Below, one piece after another: positions 43,034 to 49,663 of a DNA stretch of 49,663 nucleotides (position 1 is its first letter; every line of letters starts with the position of its first letter). This DNA comes from Bacillota bacterium. Its GTDB lineage: Bacteria; Bacillota; Clostridia; Lachnospirales; Lachnospiraceae. A program made the translations under genes and the position numbers. Location: the NCBI GenBank assembly GCA_023391695.1, contig JAEWAK010000004.1:1-49663 (forward strand), given 5' to 3'. The notes under the pieces are model-generated. The model saw nothing but the letters and a program-made list of their open reading frames with translations, had not been told where the DNA came from and searched no databases.

Positions 43034-43517
43034 AACTAACACCTCTTTCGCATAATAAAATGAACTTGTATTCATTATATTACTTTTTTAAATTCCCGTC
43101 AAGCCCTCATTCATTAATCTTCATGCATTAGCCGTGCATTAACCTTTTGAATACCTTTTCAATCAATTGCAGCTGGTAATATATGCAGGAGGTGATTCCG
43201 TGAACTACTGCATTTCCCATAGCTGCACCAACTAGCGGCATTGTGCCATCTGACTGTTACTCACAGGCATCTCCCACAAACAAACGCAGCTTCTTTCGTT
43301 ACTTTCATTTTTTCACTTAGACCGGTCACTATAATTCTGTGATTGACTTTGTTACAAAAATGATTTATATTTATTTCAGAAGTTATTTTAATGGTTATAA
43401 TAAGTTTTAAATAAAGCCAAACAGATGATTTATCGTGGTAGCGAGAAAATACCATATGGTAAACCGGAAAACAACGCAGATACAGAAAAAAGGTTATTAC
43501 CCGAAAGGAGAATGTAT
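43034..43517. other. Intergenic region before the sugar operon
   Basis: The region must contain the TetR promoter and the promoter of the plus-strand sugar operon. The right part is AT-rich (TTTATATTTATTTC and TATAATAAGTTTTAAATAAAG around 43363-43415), where TATAAT (about 43395) could serve as -10 for the operon. A possible decayed gene lies on the minus strand at 43128-43330. Confidence 0.4.
43128..43330 (-). pseudogene. Possible remnant of a Cof-type HAD hydrolase C-terminus
   Basis: On the minus strand one frame reads DGTMPLVGAAMGNAVVHG, then TSCIYYQLQLIEKVFKRLMHG to a stop at 43128. The phrase resembles the AG-x-x-VAMGNA-V motif near the end of Cof-type HAD phosphatases. Upstream fragments KVTKEAAFVCG and GDACE occur in different frames around 43260-43310, where the family has K-x-x-AL and GD-x-x-ND. 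Frame breaks and a stop separate them. It may be chance. Confidence 0.25.
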
Positions 43518-44285
43518 ATGACTGCTCTTGGATATCAGGCTTCAAGCCTGAAAGCGTACCTCACCACCCCCGACAAGCTGCTGGCCGCCTTCCGCAAGCT
43601 GCGGAATATAGGGTACCGTCACCTGCAGCTCCAGTGGATCGACCCAGCCGTACCCTTGGAATTCACGTCAGAAGCTCTGCGGGAGACAGGGCTTACCTGC
43701 ATTGCTACCCAGGATAGTTTTGAAGAAGTTCGGAATAATTTGGATCACTATATTACTATGAACCGGCTGTGGGGCAGCAAATCTCTCTGCGTCAGCACCA
43801 TCCCCCGGGATCAGATGACACCGGAGGGTATAAAGTACTTTTGTACGGAGATGGGCCGGATGGCCAGGGTGCTGGGTGAGCAGGGCATCTCTCTCACCTT
43901 CCATCCTCTCTGGTTTAACTTTGAACGGGTGAACGGGGTAAGCGCCGTGGATGCTATCATGGAAATGCTGCCCGGGGAGGTGGGACTGACCCTGTGCGTC
44001 TACCATGCCTTACGGGCCGGGGAAGACCCCGTTGTCCTGCTGGAGCGGTATAGCGGGCGGGTGGAAATCTGCCATTTCAAAGACTCCGCATTCTTCCCTG
44101 ACGGCAAGGAATACCTGGTTCCGGTAGGTCAAGGACAGACTGACTGGCTCCCTGTCTTCAAAGCCTGTCAGCGCACCGGAGTGAAGTGGGGCCTGGCAGA
44201 GCAGGAAAGCTGGCAGAAAGATGCCTTTGTCTGTGCCAGGGAGAGCTTTAATTATATTTCGGAATGCGGGATCACATGCCCCTAA
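43518..44285 (+). CDS. Sugar phosphate isomerase/epimerase-like TIM-barrel protein
   Basis: The ATG at 43518 is eight bases from AAAGGAG; earlier in-frame starts overlap or precede that site. The 255-residue protein follows the xylose-isomerase-like (AP endonuclease 2) barrel: LRNIGYRHLQLQWIDP, ETGLTCIATQDSF, ISLTFHPLWFNFERVNG, VGLTLCVYHALRAGEDPV, GRVEICHFKDSAFFPDG, and a closing GVKWGLAEQESW. Metal ligands are probably the histidines and acidic residues at these strand ends. It is the first gene of an operon with a PHP protein, a ROK regulator and an MFS transporter. Base composition is visibly richer in G+C than the next gene, suggesting a different origin. Confidence 0.8.
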   Translation: MTALGYQASSLKAYLTTPDKLLAAFRKLRNIGYRHLQLQWIDPAVPLEFTSEALRETGLTCIATQDSFEEVRNNLDHYITMNRLWGSKSLCVSTIPRDQMTPEGIKYFCTEMGRMARVLGEQGISLTFHPLWFNFERVNGVSAVDAIMEMLPGEVGLTLCVYHALRAGEDPVVLLERYSGRVEICHFKDSAFFPDGKEYLVPVGQGQTDWLPVFKACQRTGVKWGLAEQESWQKDAFVCARESFNYISECGITCP

Positions 44286-44371
44286 AACCGCCCGTTTTCT
44301 GAACTTGTATGGCACACCGGCGTGAGGATTTATCTACGCTCATTGCCCTTTACCAATGGAGGTTTGAACGT

Positions 44372-45259
44372 ATGAATACGAATATGAACAACTTACATAC
44401 CATAGACCTGCACATTCATTCCTGTTACAGCGAAGATGGTGAACATACACCTTCTAAGCTTATCAAAATGTGTATTGAGGCAGGCATTTCCATCATGGCA
44501 ATAGCAGATCACAATTGCGTAAAAGGTACCAGAGAAGCCCTTGAAGTCAAGGGAGAAATCGAAAAAGCCAAAGATGCACGTATAACTTGTTACCCTGCCA
44601 TAGAAATTGACTGTACTTATCAGAATATTAATTTCCATGTCCTTGGGTACAATATTGATCTCGAAAGTACAGATTTTGAAGTTATAGAACAGAACATAAG
44701 GAAACAATGTGCTTCCTCATCCAAAGAAAGGCTCCGGTTAATAAACGGATTAGGGTTTTACCTCACCGAAGCAGATTTAAAGACGATAACCGAAGGAGGC
44801 TACTGGAGCGAGAATTGGACCGGAGAGGCCTTTGCCGAAGCCTTGCTTAAGGACCCACGCTACCTTGAAAACAATATCCTGCGGCCCTACAGAGAGGGCG
44901 GCAGCCGAAGCAGCAACCCGTATGTAAATTTTTATTGGGATTATTGCTCTCAGGGGAAACCATGCTATGCTGTCATGACATACCCTGACATGAGGGATGT
45001 AATTGATATTATTCACCGAAATAACGGTAAAGCTGTTTTAGCCCATCCAGGTGTAAATCTTCAGGACAATTTTGATATGACCGATCAATTGATATTGTTG
45101 GGACTCGACGGTATAGAAGCCTATAGCAGTTACCATGACCTAAAAACTGCCCGGTGGTTTTTGATGAAAGCCCGGCAGCATAAAATCATTGTGACAAGCG
45201 GTAGCGATTTTCATGGTAAAACAAAGCCGGCAATTAAGCTGGGTAATTGTGGTGTATAA
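44372..45259 (+). CDS. PHP-domain phosphoesterase
   Basis: The ATG at 44372 has GGAGG nine bases upstream; the longer start at 44309 adds an unrelated stretch. The 295-residue protein starts TIDLHIHSCYSEDGEHTP, the HxH metal motif of PHP proteins, followed by IMAIADHNCVKGTREA with the DH pair and PAIEIDC. Later motifs are KAVLAHPGVNL and IIVTSGSDFHG, which complete the trinuclear metal site. Stand-alone proteins of this kind hydrolyse small phosphorylated molecules, such as nucleotide 3',5'-bisphosphates, or sugar phosphates. In this operon a sugar phosphate substrate is plausible. Confidence 0.88.
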   Translation: MNTNMNNLHTIDLHIHSCYSEDGEHTPSKLIKMCIEAGISIMAIADHNCVKGTREALEVKGEIEKAKDARITCYPAIEIDCTYQNINFHVLGYNIDLESTDFEVIEQNIRKQCASSSKERLRLINGLGFYLTEADLKTITEGGYWSENWTGEAFAEALLKDPRYLENNILRPYREGGSRSSNPYVNFYWDYCSQGKPCYAVMTYPDMRDVIDIIHRNNGKAVLAHPGVNLQDNFDMTDQLILLGLDGIEAYSSYHDLKTARWFLMKARQHKIIVTSGSDFHGKTKPAIKLGNCGV

Positions 45260-45316
45260 TCTTTTGTTTACAGAGAAATTTGTTCTTAACAATTAAATTT
45301 AAGGCAGGTGATTTTT

Positions 45317-46330
45317 ATGGGTATTAACATGTTAGACATGAAACAGAGTAATGCGCAGACTGTTCTTAAAAACCTGTGTTCCTGCAAAACCTCCACAATC
45401 AAAGATATGGCCCAAATAACAGGTCTTAGTTTTGCCACGGTTGGGAACACATTGAACAGTTTTGTGGAAAGCGGGGAGGTAATACTGGGGGAAATGCATT
45501 CTGCTACAGGCGGCCGGCCTTCGCGGGCCTATATCTTTAATGCAGAATATGCCCATGTACTTGCGTTGTCAGCGCGGGTACGGAACGGGAAAAATATCAT
45601 CAGCGCCTGTGTCGGAAATCTATACGGAGAAGCAGTATGGCAAACGGAACAGTGCTTTGATACGATACAACTTTCGAGTTTTGAAATCATGATAGATTTG
45701 TCGCTGGGTGTATATCCGACTATAAGTATAGTATCCTTTTCCTTGCCCGGTGTGGAATGGAACGGTGTAATTCTGACCAATGACTATACGGAATTGGAAG
45801 GTATTTCTTTTCGAGACTATTTTCAAAGGAAATATCAATTGCCCGTAATCATAGAAAACGATGTCAATGCGGCAGTATTGGGATACGGCAGAAACAAACA
45901 AGCCGTTCCCATCATTGTGGGAATATACTTCCCGAAGTATTTCGGTCCCGGTGCAGGTATCCTGATTGACGGCAAAATCCTGAAAGGGTCTTGCGGATAT
46001 GCGGGTGAAGTAACACTATTGCCTATAGGTATTGACTGGGTTTCGATCAACTATGAAAAACCGCAGGAGGCTGGGCCTGCAATCTTCAGATTGATAAGCA
46101 TTTTCTGCGGTACCATAAACCCGGATCATGTTGTTTTATACGGTGATTTCTTTACCGCTGCTTTAAAGGTAGCGATTGAGCAGGAAATCAGCACACAAAC
46201 TGTAAAGAGTATATTTCCTTCTATTATCTACCAAAGCGATTTGGATTCCGACATTATTACCGGTTTGATTGCCCAGGCGGTATCTGCTTATCAGTCCGGG
46301 CTGTACGGGACCTATCAGCAGACGGAATAA
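45317..46330 (+). CDS. ROK-family transcriptional regulator
   Basis: The ATG at 45317 follows AGGCAGG; a GTG at 45308 overlaps that site. About 337 residues. An N-terminal winged helix (NAQTVLKNLCSCKTSTIKDM, GLSFATVGNTLNSFVESG, TGGRPSRAY) is followed by an actin-like ROK domain with VIIENDVNAAVLGYGR and GAGILIDGKILKGSCGYAGE. The zinc-site CxCGxxGC pattern of classical ROK proteins is absent, as is a full ATP phosphate loop, so it is probably a sugar-sensing repressor (NagC/XylR type) and not a kinase. It most likely controls the operon in which it sits. Confidence 0.88.
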   Translation: MGINMLDMKQSNAQTVLKNLCSCKTSTIKDMAQITGLSFATVGNTLNSFVESGEVILGEMHSATGGRPSRAYIFNAEYAHVLALSARVRNGKNIISACVGNLYGEAVWQTEQCFDTIQLSSFEIMIDLSLGVYPTISIVSFSLPGVEWNGVILTNDYTELEGISFRDYFQRKYQLPVIIENDVNAAVLGYGRNKQAVPIIVGIYFPKYFGPGAGILIDGKILKGSCGYAGEVTLLPIGIDWVSINYEKPQEAGPAIFRLISIFCGTINPDHVVLYGDFFTAALKVAIEQEISTQTVKSIFPSIIYQSDLDSDIITGLIAQAVSAYQSGLYGTYQQTE

Positions 46331-46354
46331 AATTTAGCATACAGGAGATTCAAT

Positions 46355-47539
46355 ATGATTTTTTTGGCATTGATTTATTTGGCATTCATTAGTTTAGGAC
46401 TTCCGGACTCCCTCCTTGGCTCCTCATGGCCGATTATGAATGTAGATTTTGGGGTCCCTGTTGGGAATGCGGGATTTGTTTCTATGATTATATCGAGCGG
46501 CACCATTATATCAAGCTTATTCTCCCATCGGCTGATCCGCCGCTTTGGAACAGGCAAGGTCACGGTCTTAAGCGTTGCCATGACAGCCGCCGCTTTGCTT
46601 GGCTTCTCACTATCCCCCTCGTTCCTGTGGCTGCTGGCCTGCGCTGTTCCGCTGGGCCTTGGAGCCGGAGCGGTGGATTCGGGACTGAATGAATTTGTGG
46701 CAGAACATTATGCGGCAAAGCACATGAACTGGCTGCACTGTTTTTGGGGCCTTGGAGCCATGCTTGGACCCATTTTGCTATCCGCTTTAACACAGTGGGG
46801 GTATAATTGGAGGAGTGGGTACTCCAGCATATCGGTGATACAGTTTACTTTGGTTGTATTGCTGCTGTTCTCCCTCCCCATGTGGAAAAAATACGAAAAC
46901 CAGGCTTTCGAACACACAGGGGAAGCCCAGGACGGCAAAGTAAACCATGGGCTGCTCACGCCGCTTCGGGCAAAGGGCGCCTTCTTCGCCATGCTGACCT
47001 TTTTCCTGTATACATCGATTGAAGCCTCCATGATGCTATGGGGTGCCAGTTATCTGGTTAAGATAAAGGATATCCTGCCCGAAAGTGCGGCCGGATGGGT
47101 ATCACTGTTCTTTTTGGGGATTACGGCCGGGCGTATGCTGAGCGGTTTTGTTTCCATGAAGCTAAACAATGAAGCCCTGATCCGTATTGGCACTGTTCTT
47201 ATTCTAGTGGGTATTGTTCTTATGCTGCTGCCTCTGCCCGCCCTGTTTACAATATGTGCGCTGGTTATCATCGGCTTGGGACTTGCACCTATTTTTCCGT
47301 CCATGCTGCATCAGACGCCTGTTTATTTTGGAAAACAAAATGCACAGGCTGCAATGGGGCTGCAGATGGCGTTTGCTTACACCGGAACCACATTGATGCC
47401 GCCTCTGTTCGGCCAGCTTTTCGCCCGTGTTTCCTTTTCGCTCATGCCTTATGTGCTTCTGGCCTGCGCCGTGGGATTACTTATATGCACAGCGCATCTG
47501 GCGTTGACAGCTAAAAAGAAATCTTTGGTTCAGGAATAG
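46355..47539 (+). CDS. MFS transporter (sugar-type)
   Basis: The 394-residue protein has about twelve membrane helices and an AGGAG ribosome site. It starts with IYLAFISLGLPDSLLGSSWP, typical of the FucP/YfkF-like group. SHRLIRRFGTGKVTVLS stands for motif A, and GLGAGAVDSGLNEFVAEHY with NWLHCFWGLGAMLGPILL matches the helix 4-5 signature of sugar permease-like facilitators. It starts 24 bases after the ROK stop and is the last gene of the operon, so it likely imports the substrate processed by the isomerase-like and PHP proteins. Base composition is relatively GC-rich, as in the first operon gene. Confidence 0.88.
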   Translation: MIFLALIYLAFISLGLPDSLLGSSWPIMNVDFGVPVGNAGFVSMIISSGTIISSLFSHRLIRRFGTGKVTVLSVAMTAAALLGFSLSPSFLWLLACAVPLGLGAGAVDSGLNEFVAEHYAAKHMNWLHCFWGLGAMLGPILLSALTQWGYNWRSGYSSISVIQFTLVVLLLFSLPMWKKYENQAFEHTGEAQDGKVNHGLLTPLRAKGAFFAMLTFFLYTSIEASMMLWGASYLVKIKDILPESAAGWVSLFFLGITAGRMLSGFVSMKLNNEALIRIGTVLILVGIVLMLLPLPALFTICALVIIGLGLAPIFPSMLHQTPVYFGKQNAQAAMGLQMAFAYTGTTLMPPLFGQLFARVSFSLMPYVLLACAVGLLICTAHLALTAKKKSLVQE

Positions 47540-47586
47540 TGAAGCAGGATGAACTAAACCGGATTCCCTCCTTGCACCTGATATCC

Positions 47587-49035
47587 TTATTCCAAGTTTT
47601 CCCCATTTGAAGCTATTACTTTTATATACCAATAAAATGAGTCTTTTCTGCTCCGCTTTTTTGATCCTCTGCCTTCATCATCCTGATCAACATAAATAAA
47701 GCCATAACGTTTACTCATTTCCGCTGAAGATGAACTTACAAGATCAATTGGCCCCCATGCACAGTAGGCAAAGATATTGACTCCATCTTTGATACATTCT
47801 TTTATCTGCAATATATGCTGACGGTAATAATCAATGCGATAATCGTCATGAATCCTTCCGTCTGCTTCTACTTTATCAATTGCTCCAAAACCATTTTCCG
47901 CAATCATGATCGGCACCTGATACCTGTCCCAATATTGAGATAAGCTATTGTAAAAGCCCAGAGGATCCATTCTCCATTCCCAGGGAGTAGGCTTGAGATA
48001 TGGATTTTGTATTACGTCTCTCGGATTCATTCCACAGCGGCTTGAATCGATTACCTTAGATGAATAATAGGAAATAGCCAAAAAATCCTGCTTGTTATCT
48101 CTAATCAGTTCTTCATCCCCGGCTTCCATTTTTATGTCCCAGCCATTTTCCTCAAAGAAACGGATAGCATAATCCGGATATTCACCACGAAGCTGTACAT
48201 CTGTGTAAAAATACTGCATTCTGTTACGTTTCATAGTCAGAACAATATCCTCAGGTTTACAGGAATAGGGATAATAAGTGCAATCTGCCGCCATCGTTCC
48301 TATCTGCATATCCGGATTAACTCTCTTTCCATATTCATAAACAATTGCATTTGCTACAAACTGGTGATGCACGGCCTGAAATTTGGCCTCTTCCAGATCA
48401 TTGGCATAATCATCCAAAAGGCCTATGGATCCCCATGAGCAATATTGCAGTAAATTAATCTGGTTAAAAACAATCCAGTATTTAACCTTATTCTTATAAC
48501 GGTCTAATACAGCAGTTGCATACTTGACAAAAAAATCGATTAATTTACGGTTGGCAAACCCTCCATATTCTGTAACAAGATAAAGCGGCATATCATAGTG
48601 TGATATAGTAATGATTGGCTCCATACCATTTTTTCTGATTTCATCAATTAAATTATCATAATAAACAAGTCCCTTTTCATTTGGTTCCGTTTCATCGCCT
48701 TTAGGGAAAATACGTGACCAGGAAATTGAAGTTCGAAAGGTTTGAAAACCCATCTCTGCCAACAAAGCCAAATCTTCTTTGTAGGTATGATAAAAGTCTA
48801 TACCATATCGTTTCGGATAATAATTTTCTTTATCCCTGATATAGCTTTTTATCTCTTCCAGGGTTCCTCCGCCTTCTTTAGATACATTGGCCCGGTCCAG
48901 ATCTTTTGTATACATGTGGACATCGGAAGTAGATAATCCCCTGTCGTCCATATCATAAGCACCTTCAATCTGGCATGCTGCTACTGCTCCTCCCCATAAG
49001 AAGCTCTCCGGGAAACTTTTTCTTGTTTTTCGCAT
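47587..49035 (-). CDS. Glycoside hydrolase family 1 protein with atypical acid/base residue
   Basis: The ATG at 49035 (MRKTRKSFPESFLWGG) is preferred because AAGGAGG lies in the codons of the upstream start. The 482-residue barrel shows FLWGGAVAACQIEGAY, FRTSISWSRIFPKGDE, ISHYDMPLYLVTEYGGF and the nucleophile segment IMIAENGFG with Glu380, all typical of GH1, and resembles 6-phospho-beta-glucosidases in length and loops. The acid/base position, normally TFNEx, reads WIVFNQINLL, with Gln192 instead of glutamate. Among GH1 enzymes plant myrosinases have this change, which suits thioglycosides. The enzyme may be specialised or need another proton source. It follows the EamA gene by 15 bases and so is probably co-transcribed. 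Confidence 0.9.
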   Translation of the reverse strand: MRKTRKSFPESFLWGGAVAACQIEGAYDMDDRGLSTSDVHMYTKDLDRANVSKEGGGTLEEIKSYIRDKENYYPKRYGIDFYHTYKEDLALLAEMGFQTFRTSISWSRIFPKGDETEPNEKGLVYYDNLIDEIRKNGMEPIITISHYDMPLYLVTEYGGFANRKLIDFFVKYATAVLDRYKNKVKYWIVFNQINLLQYCSWGSIGLLDDYANDLEEAKFQAVHHQFVANAIVYEYGKRVNPDMQIGTMAADCTYYPYSCKPEDIVLTMKRNRMQYFYTDVQLRGEYPDYAIRFFEENGWDIKMEAGDEELIRDNKQDFLAISYYSSKVIDSSRCGMNPRDVIQNPYLKPTPWEWRMDPLGFYNSLSQYWDRYQVPIMIAENGFGAIDKVEADGRIHDDYRIDYYRQHILQIKECIKDGVNIFAYCAWGPIDLVSSSSAEMSKRYGFIYVDQDDEGRGSKKRSRKDSFYWYIKVIASNGENLE

Positions 49036-49050
49036 TGTTTCCTCCTTCAA

Positions 49051-49663
49051 TTAAAAATTCATTATTACAATTGCTGTTATACCAATTAACATACAAAATA
49101 CAGTTTTTCGTTTCGGTTTTTCTCCCAATCTTATGACTGAAAAGATCGTTGTCAGTATTAATGTCAACAGCTGGGTTACCGGAAATAATATGATTGCAGG
49201 CACTCGTGATGAATTATACAGGCTGCAAAGCATTGCTATCCCCTGTACTAACGCTACCATGATGGCAGGCAAGAAAAATCCAGAAGTTCCAAAAATATAT
49301 TTCTCTTTCCTGCCATTTCTTTCACGTCTGAATAAATAAACAAAACAGATGAGCATGATTATTAGACCGCTTACATAAAGTACAATCATATATTCTGTCT
49401 GTTCCAGATTAGGAAGCCTGGTCTGCTGAAGCTTTGTACAAAAGGAACTGAGACCAGTAAATAAAGCTGATAGTATGCTATATAAAAACCAACCTCTTTC
49501 CATTTTCATTCCCAGATCTTCTTTATTAAGATTTATCAATATAAAAACCATAATAATAAGAATCATTCCAAAAACCTGAAACACCGTCGTCCTTTCGTTA
49601 AGTAAAAATATTGAAAGAATCGTTGGTATTACCGGATTCGCTGAAAAAAGCAGGATGGTAAGT
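49051..49663 (-). CDS. EamA/DMT-family transporter, 5' end outside the window
   Basis: The frame is open to the right edge of the window, reading LTILLFSANPVIPTILSIFL and NERTTVFQVFGMILIIMV, the end of the first EamA domain, so the GTG near 49584 is internal and the gene is partial here. The second half has about five helices (FLYSILSALFTGLSSFC, MIVLYVSGLIIMLICFVYLF, FLPAIMVALVQGIAMLCSLY, AIILFPVTQLLTLILTTIFS, TVFCMLIGITAIVIM). At least 204 residues are visible of an expected 290 or so. Such proteins carry metabolites or amino acid-like compounds. It precedes the GH1 gene with a 15-base gap, so it may move that enzyme's substrate or product. Confidence 0.85.
   Translation of the reverse strand, partial: LTILLFSANPVIPTILSIFLLNERTTVFQVFGMILIIMVFILINLNKEDLGMKMERGWFLYSILSALFTGLSSFCTKLQQTRLPNLEQTEYMIVLYVSGLIIMLICFVYLFRRERNGRKEKYIFGTSGFFLPAIMVALVQGIAMLCSLYNSSRVPAIILFPVTQLLTLILTTIFSVIRLGEKPKRKTVFCMLIGITAIVIMNF

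Noticed and set aside
43199..43234. An 11-codon open frame (GTG start, MNYCISHSCTN) behind a perfect AGGAGG on the plus strand.
   Set aside because: It is too short to judge and lies antisense to the better-looking HAD-like fragment, whose ordinary codons create the AGGAGG complement by chance.

Overview
The window looks like chromosomal DNA of an anaerobic, low-to-moderate GC Gram-positive bacterium of the class Clostridia, probably a Lachnospiraceae member related to Lachnoclostridium or Anaerocolumna. This is inferred from strong AGGAGG-type ribosome sites, AT-rich intergenic DNA, lipoprotein signal peptides and the gene families present (a DUF4846 lipoprotein, WapA/Rhs-like giant toxins, U32 proteins). 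No rRNA, tRNA, CRISPR array or transposase gene was seen. Most genes lie on the minus strand.

Layout. 1-6.3 kb: an AraC regulator, then a minus-strand operon of response regulator, histidine kinase and propeller lipoprotein, and a class III aminotransferase. 6.5-8.4 kb: a U32 protein. 8.7-24.7 kb: a polymorphic-toxin island. A giant secreted YD-repeat protein of about 3,950 residues (signal peptide, seven FN3 domains, beta-helix modules, Rhs core, variable toxin tip) is followed by its presumed immunity gene. Beyond that lie two decayed toxin cassettes, each cut by an in-frame stop, and several small immunity-like genes. The first decayed cassette begins with a duplicate of the junction inside the intact gene.

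25.1-29.4 kb: two Gfo/Idh/MocA oxidoreductases with a divergent AraC regulator, then a small family-2-like glycosyltransferase. 29.6-37.3 kb: the most interesting part, an apparent RiPP (ribosomally made, post-translationally modified peptide) cluster on the minus strand. It holds an unlisted 49-residue precursor behind a near-consensus promoter, a radical SAM/SPASM maturase, a PqqD-like recognition protein, two B12-binding radical SAM enzymes, a class I methyltransferase and a two-gene ABC exporter. One B12 enzyme appears to carry a PqqD-like domain at its N-terminus and the other at its C-terminus. The precursor has no cysteine, so thioether chemistry is excluded; C-methylation or C-C crosslinking of aliphatic residues is the natural guess.

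37.5-43.0 kb: a membrane protein, a DUF4846 lipoprotein, a frameshifted uracil-DNA glycosylase-like gene, an MFS transporter with a perfect 20-bp palindrome at its -35, a GNAT acetyltransferase and a TetR regulator. 43.5-47.5 kb: a plus-strand sugar-type operon (TIM-barrel isomerase, PHP phosphoesterase, ROK regulator, MFS transporter). 47.6-49.7 kb: a GH1 glycosidase whose acid/base glutamate is replaced by glutamine, and an EamA transporter running off the end.

Non-coding structure includes a 160-bp palindromic MITE-like element at the left edge with a degraded half copy near 27.45 kb, a roughly 45-bp intergenic hairpin repeat present at least three times, and several long terminator-type stem-loops.
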